Shown: in pieces, positions 11,311 to 24,152 of the stretch
Layout: the number at the start of each line of letters is the position of its first letter
How positions within the stretch are numbered: the first letter of the stretch is position 1
Assembly: GCA_015680685.1 (NCBI GenBank)
Contig: MNCI01004706.1
Span: 263,825 to 327,824 of the forward strand
DNA length: 64,000 bases
Origin: Gnetum montanum
Taxonomy: Eukaryota > Streptophyta > Gnetopsida > Gnetales > Gnetaceae
Direction of reading: 5' to 3'
Made by a program: the position numbers and the translations under genes
The notes under the pieces: model-generated
Seen by the model: the letters and a program-made list of their open reading frames with translations, nothing else
Told to the model about the DNA's origin: nothing
The model's database searches: none

Positions 11311-12400
11311 CTTTCATGCTTGATGATTTGAAGGTAGAAATCAATGAACTAAGGTACTTCTAAAGGCATTTGAAAATATACCAACAATCACATTAGCTTC
11401 GATTGATGTTTCTTAACATGTGATAAATTTTGATGAATTATCAGTTCAATTTTTGGATGCTAGATTTTTTATGGATTTGGCATCTCTAGAAGGCATGGAG
11501 GAAGAACTTGGTAACCAAAGTTAGAGATTCCAATCACAGAAAAGCAATGACTAATCATCTTAATCTTTTTATGAATGAATGTAAAACTGTTGTGGATGTT
11601 GTTGAAATAAATAATTTTTTTGAAAATTTTAGTGAATTTTTATTTCTTATAATGATTACTAAAATATTTAGAATCATAGTGATAAACTTCTTGTTCTTTT
11701 CTTGATTTCTTATTATTATCTTTAATTATATTTTATTAAGGATGTATGCTAAAGTATTTTATGATATTTTCCATGCTCATCAACACACAAATAATGCTGT
11801 AAAGTCATATCATGGATTCTTGAAAAGGAAAATTTTAAGAGATATAAGAAATAAGAAGTACCAACAAATTGACTACCTTATATGAACCTTAATAAAGGTA
11901 CAACTATATTATTGGAACAAATCAAGAATCAAAGTTACAATATATCTGGTAAATAAAAGAGTTAGAAAAATGAATAAAAAGTTGTGGAAAAAGGCTTTAC
12001 AAATTCTAGATGTTAATTATGTCCAAGTTGTGGAAAAGAAAGATGAATATGTTGTACAAAGTTAGAATAGCATGAAGTTGGATACTTGGCATAAGGTTTC
12101 AAAAGTGTTTTCTTTTGGTATATCTTGGTAATGCAAATGGTTTGGCCTTGGTCATTTTTGCAACCACTCAATGAAAGTTCTTATAATGTTGAAGGGTCTT
12201 AGCAATGCATTTAAGTTCTTCTTCCAAGATGGGTTTTATAATTCACATATACCTATTGAACTAAATCCATTCAAGCCACATCAATTTCCTAGTTATGAAG
12301 ATGTTTCAAGATTAGAAATGACACCAAAGACATTGGGATCAACTAGCCAATTATCCAATAATAATAAGGTGGACACGGTACATAATTCAAATCACTAAAT
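11311..12400 (+). pseudogene. SWIM-type transposase pseudogene, C-terminal half
   Basis: Continuation of the gene broken at 6337. In order: LDDLKVEINELRYF at about 11312-11355, matching the D-D-x3-E-I-N-x-L-R segment of the family; KAWRKNLVTKV near 11495; NNAVKSYHGFLKRKILRDI near 11790-11850, corresponding to the conserved N-A-x-E-S-Y-H-G block; and CKWFGLGHFCNHSMKV near 12132-12180, a SWIM finger whose first Cys has been lost beside a stop. A 75-codon open tail follows (12171-12398). Known members are nuclear DNA-binding transposase-derived proteins. This copy is dead: several stops and an internal deletion. Confidence 0.65.
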
Positions 12401-13179
12401 GAAGTAGGATGAAAACAATGGAGATGCAAACTAGAAAACTAAAATGCCTAAGCTCAAAAAAGCTTTGAAAAATCTGGTGAAGTCATTACCCACATATAAG
12501 TAGAGTAGTTTGGAATTAGAAAGACATCTTGAGTTATTGGAATCAAAGTTTCTATATTCAAGTAACTTGGATGGATTGGTAAGAGAAAAAAGATTATGAA
12601 GTTGGAATAGCCCTTCAAAGTTTCTAGAGAAAAAACTTTCTAGTTAAAAATGTCTTTAAAAACTATTTAATAAAGGTAACAATATTATTTAATTGGTCAG
12701 AGGTGATTTTGAAATTAATATATATCATGTTCAATTCATTTTTATCAATTAACATTTTTTATTTGCAAACTGGAGTAAAGGTAGCTAAGAGAATAAAGGG
12801 TAGTCCTCTACTTCCCAATCTACTCTAAACAAATATCATCTTTGATGTTTTTTTGATGAAACTATGATTGCAAGAGCATCTGTATTAGTTATCGATTAAC
12901 AAAAGGCATGTTTCTTATCACCTTCTATTTGGAAAAACTTTGTTGTCTATCTCTTAAGAGTAAAGAATATTAAAAACATCTTATTAAGGAAATTTGTAGT
13001 TAAACAAAAAGTCCTATGCAAAATTTTCTTATTCTATACATGTTACATTGACGATTATGCTATATTTCACTAAGGTTTTCTACTATTAAAAGAAAGGAAA
13101 TATTTTATGATTTCTCATTCTAGTGAATAAAGATAAGTTTAATATCATTTTTTTGTAATTTGTAATACTTCAAATTAAG
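12401..13179. other. Unassigned AT-rich sequence
   Basis: Nothing coding or repetitive recognised. May include the 3' flank of the SWIM element. Confidence 0.45.
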
Positions 13180-13720
13180 TGTATTAAGTAAACTACGAGT
13201 TTCCTACATCTCGCATTTAGTTGCAATTGACAAAAGTTATAAGCTTGGGTGTGGCATGTATCTCGCATGTTAAAGTATTGTATGAGTATATGCGAGTCAC
13301 ATACACTCGTAGCAAACAGAGAGAGTGCTAGTGTAACCGAGTCACATACTCATGAAAACTGGGAACATCAGCACATTGATTCTCTTTCTTAAGATAGTGC
13401 AAAAGCCTACGATGTGCATGACAGCATAGTCCCATTTTGAACGTTGGGAGGTAACTTCGAGGTACAAGGCTCATTGATTTTTAATTAATGTTGTGAAGGT
13501 GCATAGACATGCAATTCATAGTGCCACAAAACTCTAGCCTAAAAAAACCATAGTTGTTGAGAACAAGCAAGTTGCATATTTTATATGTGATCCACATAAT
13601 TTTGTTGCTAGATATTGCAACTCGTAGATTGATGACGTAACTTACATTTTCAAAAAGCTATGAGTTTTTTACGACGCACATATTTTTGCATCATGTCCCA
13701 AAATACAAAAAAAAAACATT
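13180..13720. repeat. U3-like cluster of CTCGCAT/ATGCGAG words
   Basis: Short inverted words CTCGCAT, ATGCGAG, ACTCGTAG and CTACGAG recur from 13190 to 13390 and more sparsely to 13640, often with CACATAC beside them. The same style (CATGTATCTCGCATG versus CATGTATCTCATAGGG) reappears at 17520-18050. Such clusters sit in LTR U3 in this window. No TG/CA ends or PBS are visible, so LTR identity is inferred. Confidence 0.35.
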
Positions 13721-13812
13721 AGTTCAAATGCGCAACAATGACATTCAAATGAGTGAAGTTGCTCGCAGGGAGTCACAATATGAGAATGAGGAGGTAGCAG
13801 GAGAAGAGTAAT

Positions 13813-15480
13813 AGTTCACTAGTTTTGTAGCTAGTTTATAAGTGGTCTGCATTGATGATAGGCATAGGTACATTGCTCTATCTCCAAATATTTTTCTGGG
13901 ATTCCTATGATTACTTATTTTTTTTATAAGAATTATTTTCTACATGTATACAATGATAATAAAATGCATAGTATAGGATTTTTACATCTTTAAAATTGTT
14001 TGTTGTACATGGACTATCTCTAGGGACATTTCAGCTATAAATCCTTATCATTCATGTAGGAAATCTTTAAATTTGAAACTATGACTAATATATATTTAAA
14101 TTTGAAATACTAAGAGACTTTGTAAGATCATAAAAGAGGGATAAATTAACATAAAAGACATAGGCTATAGACCATCCATAGAGAAGGTAGATTGATAATG
14201 TCTTAAGAGAGGAGATAATCAATGTATTAGATGAGTAATAGTACAATATATTATTTTAGCATAAATGAGAAATCAACATTATCAACATTAAAAATTTTAT
14301 ACTTCCAACTAAAAAGCATACAAATTACAAAGTAGAAGCACCAAGCTAATGTTATAGCCTTATAAAATACCTCAAATGGCTAGTTTAAACAAAGGATAAA
14401 TATCAAAATGATAATATAACTTTTGCTTATTCAACTACTTCTTAAAGTCAACACCTATATTACCTTATAGGTAAAAACAAATAGGGAAGGTAGTTTATAG
14501 ATATAGTACCAAAAATTAATTATCAATACTCCTGTAACCATTTTTTAATCAAGCATTGGATTGCTTAACAAACATACACATGGGTTGCTAAATTCAAAGA
14601 GTTAGTACAAAACAAAAAACAAAAAATAATCATATATTAATAAGTCAAAACAAACAATTACTAATTATTATCCTAAGACAATCAATTACTAATAGTTATA
14701 AGATGTTATAGCAAAAAAGATGCAAAAGGTAGGCTAAGACAATTAGTTACTAATAGTTATAAGTTATTATGTTTTAAATTGTAAATAAATTACATGGTTG
14801 ACCAGCTAACTAGAATATAAAAATGTACTTTCAAATCTATTTTTATGATTTTTGGACTCTTAGAAATGGTAACATTAAACTTGTTTGATAGTTGTAAGAA
14901 GCCATGTTGAAGAAATATTAAAAATTAAACTTGTTGGATGGAACTCAACATAGAAATAAATGTTGTCATAGCAAAAGGTAATCATTATGAAGATGGGTGG
15001 ACCATTCCTAAAGGTTGGATAGGTTGGAAGGCAATGATGATAATGCTAAAACATAATTTCACAATAGAAACAATAACATATCTTGCATGATAATGTTTAG
15101 TACTTCTAAAGAAAACTGTTTCCAATATTTGAGAGTCAAGGACTATTGCAACTTCAAATTTTCAAATTTGACATCCCAAAAATAGTTATGCCTTACCTTA
15201 TTTTGGTTTTGAAGTATATCCATTGCTTTTCTATTATACTCTGAATGTAAATTTTTCCAATATGACACCTGATAAAATCATGGAAACAAAAATAAAAGGT
15301 TACAAGCTTAATTCTTTTTGTAAATTTATCTATATATCATATTCACCAAAGTACCTTATTTTCTACTTTTATCCATGGAGGAAAAAGATTACATTATCCT
15401 TTTTCTTTTTTTTTTTTTGCTTATGTAATTGAAAGTTAAGAATTGGAAAAGAATGCACTTGGATTTTATTTTTTAATTTC
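13813..15480. other. Unassigned AT-rich sequence
   Basis: No coding relic recognised. Around 14690-14765 a short phrase (AATTACTAATAGTTATAAG) occurs twice. A T-run lies at 15402-15418. The 69-residue ORF at 15223-15432 is Phe/Tyr-rich low complexity and not credible. Confidence 0.45.
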
Positions 15481-15689
15481 TTGAATTAATTGATGTGGAT
15501 ATTTTTATGGTCTCTTTAACATTGCCTAACAATGATGCTATATTGTATTTTTGTATTTGCATAGAGGAATGTCATCATAGGCTAATAACAAAAGGAGATC
15601 TAATAGAGTCTAGGTGTAAGAAGGGACAAGATAGGCACAGAGTAGACATTAACCTATCTCTAAGGCTATTTCATGAGATACTACAATAG

Positions 15690-16930
15690 AGCACGAGAAA
15701 TATTGGTATGCTCAAGAGAGAATAGCACCAGAGGAGTGGCAACAAAGAAAGCTCAAGCTCATATTAGTGCCTTTATAGGTTCCAAGGGACTTTTAGTCTT
15801 TACTATAGCTAGTTTGTCCTGAGATGCTTTCCAAGCATGTCCAACACCATCTCAAGTTCATCATCATTAGGGGTTCTAATTTTTATGAGGAGGAGGCACG
15901 TAGGTTTTACATAGCACACCATCAAGAAGCATTAGGCTCCAAGGTGGTCCAGTTTTCCATTGACAGAGCATCTCTTAGGATAGGCACTTCATATGTCAGT
16001 TGATCCATAGAGGGAATATTTTGCAACAACAACTATAGAGAAAAAACATAATTATTAAGGTGCTAAAGGTGGAGACTGATGAGACTAGATGGTCTTAAAA
16101 TAACTTCTTCTCATACCAAAGACTTATTATTAGGGTAATTCACACAAACCTCTTGGCTATCATGCATCACACTCATGTGATGTTCTTTGCCTTGATAGTC
16201 CTACTAGATTTAGAGGGAGATTGTTTGTTAAACTATCCCCACATTATACTAAAGAGGATGGAGATCCTCAATAGATATGGATCAACAAATCCTTTCCCTT
16301 TGCTTGTGTCTATTCTTTTTAGGCATTGGGAAATTCCACCACCTAAGGTGAATGACAAAGAAGTACAACCATTTGATGAGGATCAATTACATCATTTCGA
16401 GTATGCCTTTTATACCCAGCAAGTACCTCAAACATGACTTAATGATCTAATTTGGATCCTTGATCCATGTGTCCTAGATGATGGTTGAAAGGCTAGATGG
16501 GATCACCATTATGGTCACACTAAATAGATGGAAGTCATTCATATTCATCTTGACCAACAACAATAGTAGTGGGGAGATGGCACAACCATGTTTGCCTATG
16601 TAGAGGTAATGGAGGATGAATGTTATGGAGTCTGAGATGCATCAACATTTTGGATGGATGGAGAGCAGACTACCCACCTTGCCATCAATGTTCAAACAGT
16701 AGCTAAATACTCTTTTAAATAGTTGTGAGCATTGTGAGGGTTCTTTAGTTTAGGGGAGATGAAGGAGATTTCTAACCTAGAGTTGATGGGCATGGTTACT
16801 TTAGTACATGACTCAAAACTAGGACCATTAGGAATAGTTGGGATGAATGAGAATTTAGTTAATAAGGTTAATGATAGGGTCACAAAGACAGATTTTATGG
16901 AGATTGATGCTAAGAACCTAGTGGATTAGG
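15690..16930 (+). pseudogene. ORF2-like relic (putative plant transposon protein fold)
   Basis: Frame-broken reading with EEEARRFYIAHHQEALGSK near 15890-15935. Next is a 94-codon open stretch (16153-16437) containing LNYPHIILKRMEI and NPFPLLVSILFRHW. These parallel ORF2 of element A, where LPHLYLTKILRWF is followed by LPFPCLIRKLYQHVGI. Decaying reading continues to about 16930. The N-terminal segment 15495-15689 is open but unassigned. It is more distant from A than B is, and probably belongs to an older element delimited by the sub-repeat clusters at 13.2 and 17.6 kb. Confidence 0.4.
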
Positions 16931-17287
16931 ACACCCATGTAGCAAGATTTGGATAGACCATTGCATCTATGGATAGAGTCATAGTTGACTGTAAATTGTC
17001 TTTTTTTAATTAAGATGTCCATACTTTTGATACTTTTGTAGGTAAAGGTTGATACATATGGTGCTTTATTTAATATGAATCTTATGAATAGATGCATGCA
17101 TTTTGGGTAAAATCTTGTTGATCTTATTTACTTTATTATTTAAGTAACATATTATCATTATTATTTTTAATCAACCTAGTCTTTTCATTTAAAATAGTGA
17201 TAGAATTCTTTCTAATTAACTTTCAATTTGATTTTATGTCTCAACATATCCTTTGGAATCTAATCTATGAATTGCAATTCACAATTC

Positions 17288-17352
17288 ATAAAGCATATGC
17301 CTAGAGGTAAGACACTTGATTTCAAGCCTCAAGGTCACAAGTTTAATTCTTG
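17288..17352 (+). repeat. tRNA-derived SINE head (fragment)
   Basis: GCCTAGAGGTAAG resembles a pol III A box, and GTCACAAGTTTAATTCT about 40 bases later resembles a B box. The same arrangement and wording occur at 62618-62690, so this looks like a shared SINE head. No poly(A) or target duplication found. Confidence 0.4.
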
Positions 17353-17554
17353 TTGATAATTCTTTAGAACTTTTTTATGTTGAAATGCACTATTTACATT
17401 TCACTTATTTTGAGTACTAAGGCCATACCATTTCTTTCTATAATGGCTACAACTCTAAATCTTTTGTATTTTATGGAACTATGAAATCCTATGGATTGCA
17501 ACCCCTTATAGTGCATAAGATTTCATGAAGTTGCAAGTTACATGTCTCTTGCGG

Positions 17555-18035
17555 ATGAGCAGAGTAAATGTAAAACATCAATGCTAGAACATGCAAGTCG
17601 CAGATCATTTCAAAAGAAAGACATAGTGCTAGTACACTACAACTTGCATGTTTGTGGTAGTTTAGGCCAATCAATGCAAAATAACAATGCAAGGACATGC
17701 AAATCACAAAGAATGGCAACATAATAAATAGTGCTAGTATACTGTGACTTTCATGTCCATCATAGGTGAGACTAGTGAGCAGAAAATATCAGTGTGAGGA
17801 CATGTATCTCATAGGGAATTACAGATCATCAAAATAGTGTAGGTTCCATATGACTAGTATGTCATCGCATCTCTAAAATTTGTAGTACAAAAACATGCAA
17901 GATGCATGTCATTTCATTTCTTAAAATAGTGTGATGTCCTTCCTAATGCATGTTATTGTAGCATAAACTTAAAAGTTGTAGGAACATGCGAATTACAATC
18001 TAAGTATAGAAGGCAAGGTCATGGGAGATGCATGT
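17555..18035. repeat. Imperfect 90-105 bp tandem array
   Basis: The phrase GNACATGCAAGTCNCAG and variants recurs near 17594, 17696, 17800, 17892 and 17982. AGTGCTAGTA appears at about 17627 and 17732. Units are diverged. The 60- and 77-residue ORFs overlapping it are shadows of the array. Confidence 0.55.
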
Positions 18036-19290
18036 TTTCATACTTTCATTTTGAAGGAAACAATGTAATAAAATGCAATTCATGAAATCTCACAGTGTTC
18101 AACAATGCTAAGGTGTGAGTGAGATGTGACTAAGAGGGCATGACATCTTTTTGAAAATTTAAATTGTATTCTTTGCACTTACCAAAAACTAATTTCAAGA
18201 GTATTCTACACTATAACACAACATGCAGTTAATGTATTATTGTATTACTACGTATATTGAGGCCAACATGGAAATCACAAATCATCACCTAATAAGTGTA
18301 TGAATTAAATAACTAGCATCTCCCTTAAATTAAGATGAAATAGTTATAGGAGATTACAATTAAAGTTTTGCCCCTTAGAAAGTTAAAATTTAAGCCAAAT
18401 ATATAAATGTAAAGGTAAGAAGGATGATCAAATAATAATTGGATGTATATAGAATATGGAACATGTAACACATATACAAAAGATAACTGACTATATATTA
18501 TTAATTATTTTACAACATTACAAAAGAGATGTGTTACAATCAAATAGCATCAAAATTGTGGAATGCCTGATGCACCATGTTTGTTATCAATTTTAGTTAC
18601 ATTTTAAAATACAAATGGACCATGTTCACTATAGTTCTCATTTAGTAAATGCTGCAGACACATGTATTTCCAAACTTGATCAACTGCTAGAGAACTTAGG
18701 ATTTTCTATATCATAGTTTTATGATAGGTCAAAATAGACTCAGTAGTGAAATTCATATCTTTGCTAAATAAAAAGTGATGCATATACATTAATGTATATA
18801 TGTCACAATCATATCCATTTTCTTATCTAGGAATACCTTCTATGGTCATATCCCTTCAATTCCATTATGCCTAGACATAGTATAGAATCACCTTCGAATA
18901 AATGATCTATAAAATTTAACAACAATTTTTAATAGCAACAAAATGTTATGAAGAAGGTAAGGAATCATATACTAATACTTTTTTGTAGTTATGTATACAA
19001 CAATGAGCTCCCAATCCCCACTAGTATTCAAGGGATGACATAACAATGAGTGGCTAGATTGCAAAAACTCCTCCCAACAAGTTTTATCTTTGAGCTCTTT
19101 TACAATATCTACTTCTACAGAAAATTTATCAAATTCTCATTCAAAAAATGTGCCACTTTCAATATTTTCAACATGTCTTTTAGTGTCTTTTTTTAATTTA
19201 GTTCTTAACTAGTTCTTCTAACCCACTTCTATCTTGCTCTTGAAGGAATTTGCATAACATTAAAACATACTATTGAAGATGAAATATTTT
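18036..19290. other. Unassigned AT-rich sequence
   Basis: No recognisable gene, LTR or tandem repeat. Confidence 0.45.
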
Positions 19291-19295
19291 GGATT

Positions 19296-20836
19296 TTAAT
19301 ATTCTTTGCAAACATAAATTAAATTTTGCAGTAGCTTCAAGTGCATGATATACACATCTATGATGTCATCATCAATCCATTGTTTCCACCCATCTTGATA
19401 CACAATCTTGAAAGAGAATCTTGTGGCAACAAATGGAGCACAGAATGTACTCACAAGCTCTTCATCATTAAGCATAATACTCACTCTATCAATTATTTCA
19501 CATTAATATATTAATGTATTGTAATTCATAAAGGCATCATCTGCATAAAATAGAAAAAAAATTTAAACAAACAAATGAACCAGAAACATCACATTAACAT
19601 TATTCTAGTGTATTCTAGATGCAAAATTTCAAAGTCTAACAAACTTGCTTCTTTATTAAGATCACTTGTTCTTTGTTGTTTTATTTATTTAAAACAAATA
19701 ATCTTCTCATCACTTTAGTGTTGGTATTTTATGCAAACCTATTGAAAACATTTACAATAAGAATGTTAAAAAAATTAGAAAACCCTAGAAATAAATAAAG
19801 AATATATAGAAAGTGCATAGTATCGTATCATCATAAAAGCCTTTGCTAATGTTTCTTGCCTTAGGGCAAATGTTCTTGGATACATCATTCCTAACTACCA
19901 CTACATTTGTTAACAAGTTAATTTCTTTATTTAGTGCTTTAATTTTTTCACCTATTTTCTTAGTTTGTATAATTAGCTAGTCAATGCAACTATTCCCATG
20001 AGCTACAAACTTCTCTATTTTAGCGTTTAGTTGATTGTTTGCTTCTATGAAGAGGAACTTGTTGGATTTTAGCTCCTCCATAACATTCCAAAGTGTTGCA
20101 TTAATTAAATAATAATTACATAATATCTCAACAACATTTTATAACTTGTTCTCAATTGCTTTAGGAAGACATTTGTCATGATGGTACATATCTTGTAAAT
20201 ACATTTTATCATCCTCTTTTAAAGAACATGTGATCTCAACTCTCTTCGACAACAATGCATGCTTGGAAATGCTTTTTGGATCTAACTTCACTATTTCCTA
20301 AAGTTGGATTGGGATAACCTATATATGTTTTTCTGTAACAATTTTTTTAGAATAATTGAAAAACCAAGAGACTATGTAGTATCATCTAGCTACCATGAGC
20401 TTACACACTTCCTCATCTTAGACATTATGATCACTAAGATATCAAAAGAAACACCTTCATTGTTATCCAATACCCACATGAGTACAGTTGCATTATTAAA
20501 TATCTTTGTTTTGATTGCTTTCACTGGATATAAAGACCAATGCATAAATTTGAAGAGAAATAATAACTCTAGATAAAAATTTATGTTCTCTTTTTTATCA
20601 AATTTTTGTGCATACCAAATTAAGTGAATTTCACTTTTATTCCACATTCAATTCTTGATAGCTAGCTCATTGCTACATGAAACTTGTATGATACCTGCAA
20701 TGTCATTTGCATTAAAGGTAAAATTTTGATCTTGTACAATGGCTTGTAGAGTACTTACTGCAACAAATACATCATTAGTTAACCATTCATAAAAATTATA
20801 AACAACATCTTTATCATAATAGCATTCCATTGTCAT
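19296..20836 (-). pseudogene. Unassigned decayed coding relic
   Basis: Three minus-strand open stretches lie in line: 20648-20836 (62 codons), 20390-20647 (85 codons, directly abutting the first) and 19296-19484 (62 codons). They have protein-like composition, for example SLYPVKAIKTKIFNNATVL, LLDNN-like turns, and QDGWKQWIDDDIIDVY. The first two are in the same frame and separated only by a stop. I do not recognise the family. The tandem of stop-separated reading suggests one dead transposon gene, possibly another ORF2 relative. Confidence 0.3.
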
Positions 20837-20839
20837 TCA

Positions 20840-23740
20840 ATGATACATTCCTAGTATCTTTAATATCTCAGAAAGAATAAATATTTTTGAAAACTCCAAA
20901 ATATTTTGAACATTATGTCCATATACTAAGGCAATGCTTCAATTGGGAAATTTAAATCAAATTTATAATAACATAATGCTAAAAAATTCATTGACAAGTC
21001 AATTACAATAATTTTGAAATAATTAAAGTTTAAGAACTACATGTACTCATGTGGAAGATTGCTTTTGTTGGTCCCTATAACTTTTATTACATTAATAATT
21101 GTACAGAACATGGATAATAGAGCCCACTATCAATTCAATGTTCAATAGATAAATAGCCTATCATCAAAGTTTTGCTACATAAAAATAACATTATTAGCAA
21201 ACATTCTAGTTAATGTAAGTATTTTGTAGGATACCTTAAGAATTCAACATCATGCATATAGACATAATGGAATTGCATCAAATCACTATCAATGATCAAA
21301 TATTAAAATAATGGTAATCTTACCAATAAAATATGAGTTATCAACAATCAAATAATAAATAGAAAGATAACTTTAGAGATATCAAAAATTAATTTCTTTA
21401 ATGCCTACACCCAACCAAAAAACGAATCCTTTTCCACCTAAAAAAGGAACATGAGGCCATCATTCTAAATGATGCATCTAAATATTACAATCGGTTAAAA
21501 GTATTGTTTAAAAGTCATGGGTCTATTGCAATTAACTTATGCTAATATATATAATGGTTTTGCAAAAAAAGCATGATTGAATTAATGGAAGAAAACTTAG
21601 GAGGCTACAATGTTAATAGATAATTTAAAAATAGAGATAGAACCTTTTATATGACTAATTAAAAAACTATATAACTACAAAGTTTTATAATTTATGGTTG
21701 TTCTTACATACTATCCCTATAAAATTTTAATGGTTAAAATAGTTTATAAAAATCAAGTTCACTAGAGAACAATGCTTTCTTAAGAATATGTACTGAACTC
21801 TAATTACACTTCAAACAATCTTCAATTTTTTGTTGGTGGCTAGATTTTGTTATCGATTTATGCTACAAAATAGTTTAATGGGAGAATATGGTTTATAACA
21901 AAGCATCCTTTCAATATTACAATGAAAAGGTATTAATGTTGGCAAATCTAAAGCTATTGCATCATTTTAAATCAAAATGCGAAGCACATTCACCATCACA
22001 TTTACTAAAGATGACTATTTGCAGAAACACTATATTTTCATTATTATGTTGATAAATATTTACACTTATTTGATAAGATAAAACATAAACACTTTTTCTA
22101 GAAAATAACACCTACTAGATATTAAAAAAAATTCAAAATTTTGCTTACCAAGGATGCCAAAATAAATAAGATGGAATGCTATAAAGAGAACTCAATTTCT
22201 TAATAGCCATTAACTAGAAAATGCAGTATGTAATACATCACAATGGTGCTTAGCTAGAGCTACAAGAAAAAAAACAAACTACCATGATTTCTTATGCAAT
22301 TATACATTAATGTAAAACTATACCTAAATCATCTTCAATAAAGTAAGTAATCAGAGATAACAAAAACCCAAAACCTTGTAGTGAATGAGAGTAGTGACAA
22401 CAAGGAGAGATCTTTCACTACGGTATTGGCAAGAAAAATAACCAAGAAAACAAAGAAAACATCTTACCAGGGCTGCTACTAAAAGTTCTAGATAGTTGTA
22501 GGGTTTCATGTTGAATGGCGCTACTAAGCAAAGAGAACACTAGGGAAAAGGCACCTAAATTTTGAAACGGTATTTTATGGAACATTTGGTTAACTACATA
22601 TTCATATGCAAAGATGGCTCTATTCATGATGGGCATGCCATGGCTATGCAGTTAAGAACACATTATGCTTTGGTATGGACGTTCATGTACATAAAATACA
22701 ATTGGGTATTTAATTCCTAATGAGGCCAAACATAACCTTTGTTGTTCACACAACATGTCACCTAGCATCCATGTTAGTTGTTAAAGGCTTTATCAATTCC
22801 ATAACTAATAGTATCATTGTGTAGCGTTCATGTCTATGCTGATAGGATTTATCAATTTTCTTCATAAGTTATTACTACAGCTCATGTATGTAAATGAGAA
22901 AACTTGTCAACATTGTTGTTACAGGTTAGGGATAAAATTTAAAGAGCTCCTCCTACTTCGATGTGAAAGGTGATTTTGAAGTTATCTTTTTGAGTATAAG
23001 GTGATTTTCAAGTTACCCTTTGGGAAAATTTTTATCCTTCTTTCCAATGATAGAATTTAGCCTTTAAAAGCATAATTGACAAACATTCTAACTTATTGGG
23101 GGAAAAAATTTATTCATATTTTAGCTTTAAAGTACAAAAAATATTTAATATAGCTTAACAAATTAATTCATTATAAAAATATTTTAATTTTGAATAAATA
23201 AATTTATAAAATTATTAATTATAATTATTGAAATACTAATGTGACAAAAAATGTGATCTTATAGCATAAAAGGAATTTCTTGCTATCTTATACATGCTTA
23301 AGAGACTTTACAATGGATACAAAATTTTTGGAAAAGGTAATAATAAGATAAAAGACTTTGTGTAGTTCTGATACACACAAAGAGAGCTTTTAAATTTCCA
23401 CCTTCTAGCTTCATCTTTTTAATTTTCACTTTCTAATTTCATCTTGTAAGGTTACTTTTTTAGTAACCTTCAACATTGCATCTATTAAAGAAAGATAAAT
23501 TAAAATAAACCACTCAGAATTGATTAAATACTCACAAATTTTAAAAACATTTGGCATTAATATGTGACATTAATAAACAAAGATACCATTCTTAAATATT
23601 AAAAAATTATCATGTTTTTAAAATTCAAATTTTTATCTCCTACCTCTTTTGGAGATAAGATTTTGTTCGAACCTTAAGGAAATAAGGCAATAGTTATAAG
23701 TTGAAACTATGATTTTCATACCTTGTAGCATTTTTCTACC
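20840..23740. other. Unassigned AT-rich sequence
   Basis: About 2.9 kb, strongly AT-rich, no coding relic or repeat I can name. The 72-codon minus ORF at 22418-22636 has no recognisable motif. Confidence 0.45.
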
Positions 23741-23749
23741 TAATGTTTA

Positions 23750-24152
23750 GTGGGCATATAGTGAGTTTAAGATCCTCCATTAAAGTTTTATCACTATAGT
23801 TAAATAAGGCATATAAGATGTAATCATTGGAACAAAATTGTACATAGGTAGAGCTCCAGGATATGATTAATGAAATGGATGCTGATTGAAATGCTACTAT
23901 ATATTTCCTTGAGTTTCTCAATCTTATAGGACCATATGGTACCATAGATTTCCCTGAGTTTAAGAAATGTTTTCATGTATGTGATAAGGACCAAAATTAT
24001 TTTATCTTTGCTATAGAGTTGTGATATATTATGAGCAACTTTGGGAGAAGGTCATTGATAAAGAAATGGATGAAATGATTCATGAAGTGGATGTTGATGC
24101 TGATGGACAAATCAAATATGAAGAATTTGTTAAGGTTATGATGGTCAAGTAA
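23750..24152 (+). pseudogene. Calmodulin pseudogene
   Basis: Calcium-sensor relic covering most of calmodulin across shifting frames. SEFK of helix A is near 23759, with the first calcium loop deleted. SLEQN and VELQDMINEMDAD follow around 23820-23885, then EF2 (NATIYFLEFLNL) and a second copy of GTIDFPEF at about 23937. EF3 comes next ([13 protein letters not shown]). After a frame change, the C-terminus is [20 protein letters not shown] with FVKVMM and a final Lys before TAA at 24150-24152. Plant calmodulin genes usually have an intron in the first EF-hand; none is seen, but the deletion covers that spot, so processed versus ordinary duplicate is open. At least four in-frame stops. Clearly non-functional. 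Confidence 0.9.

Noticed and set aside
17288-17352. Functional tRNA gene
   Set aside because: Only box-like motifs remain; no acceptor or anticodon stems can be folded, and the same wording recurs as SINE heads.
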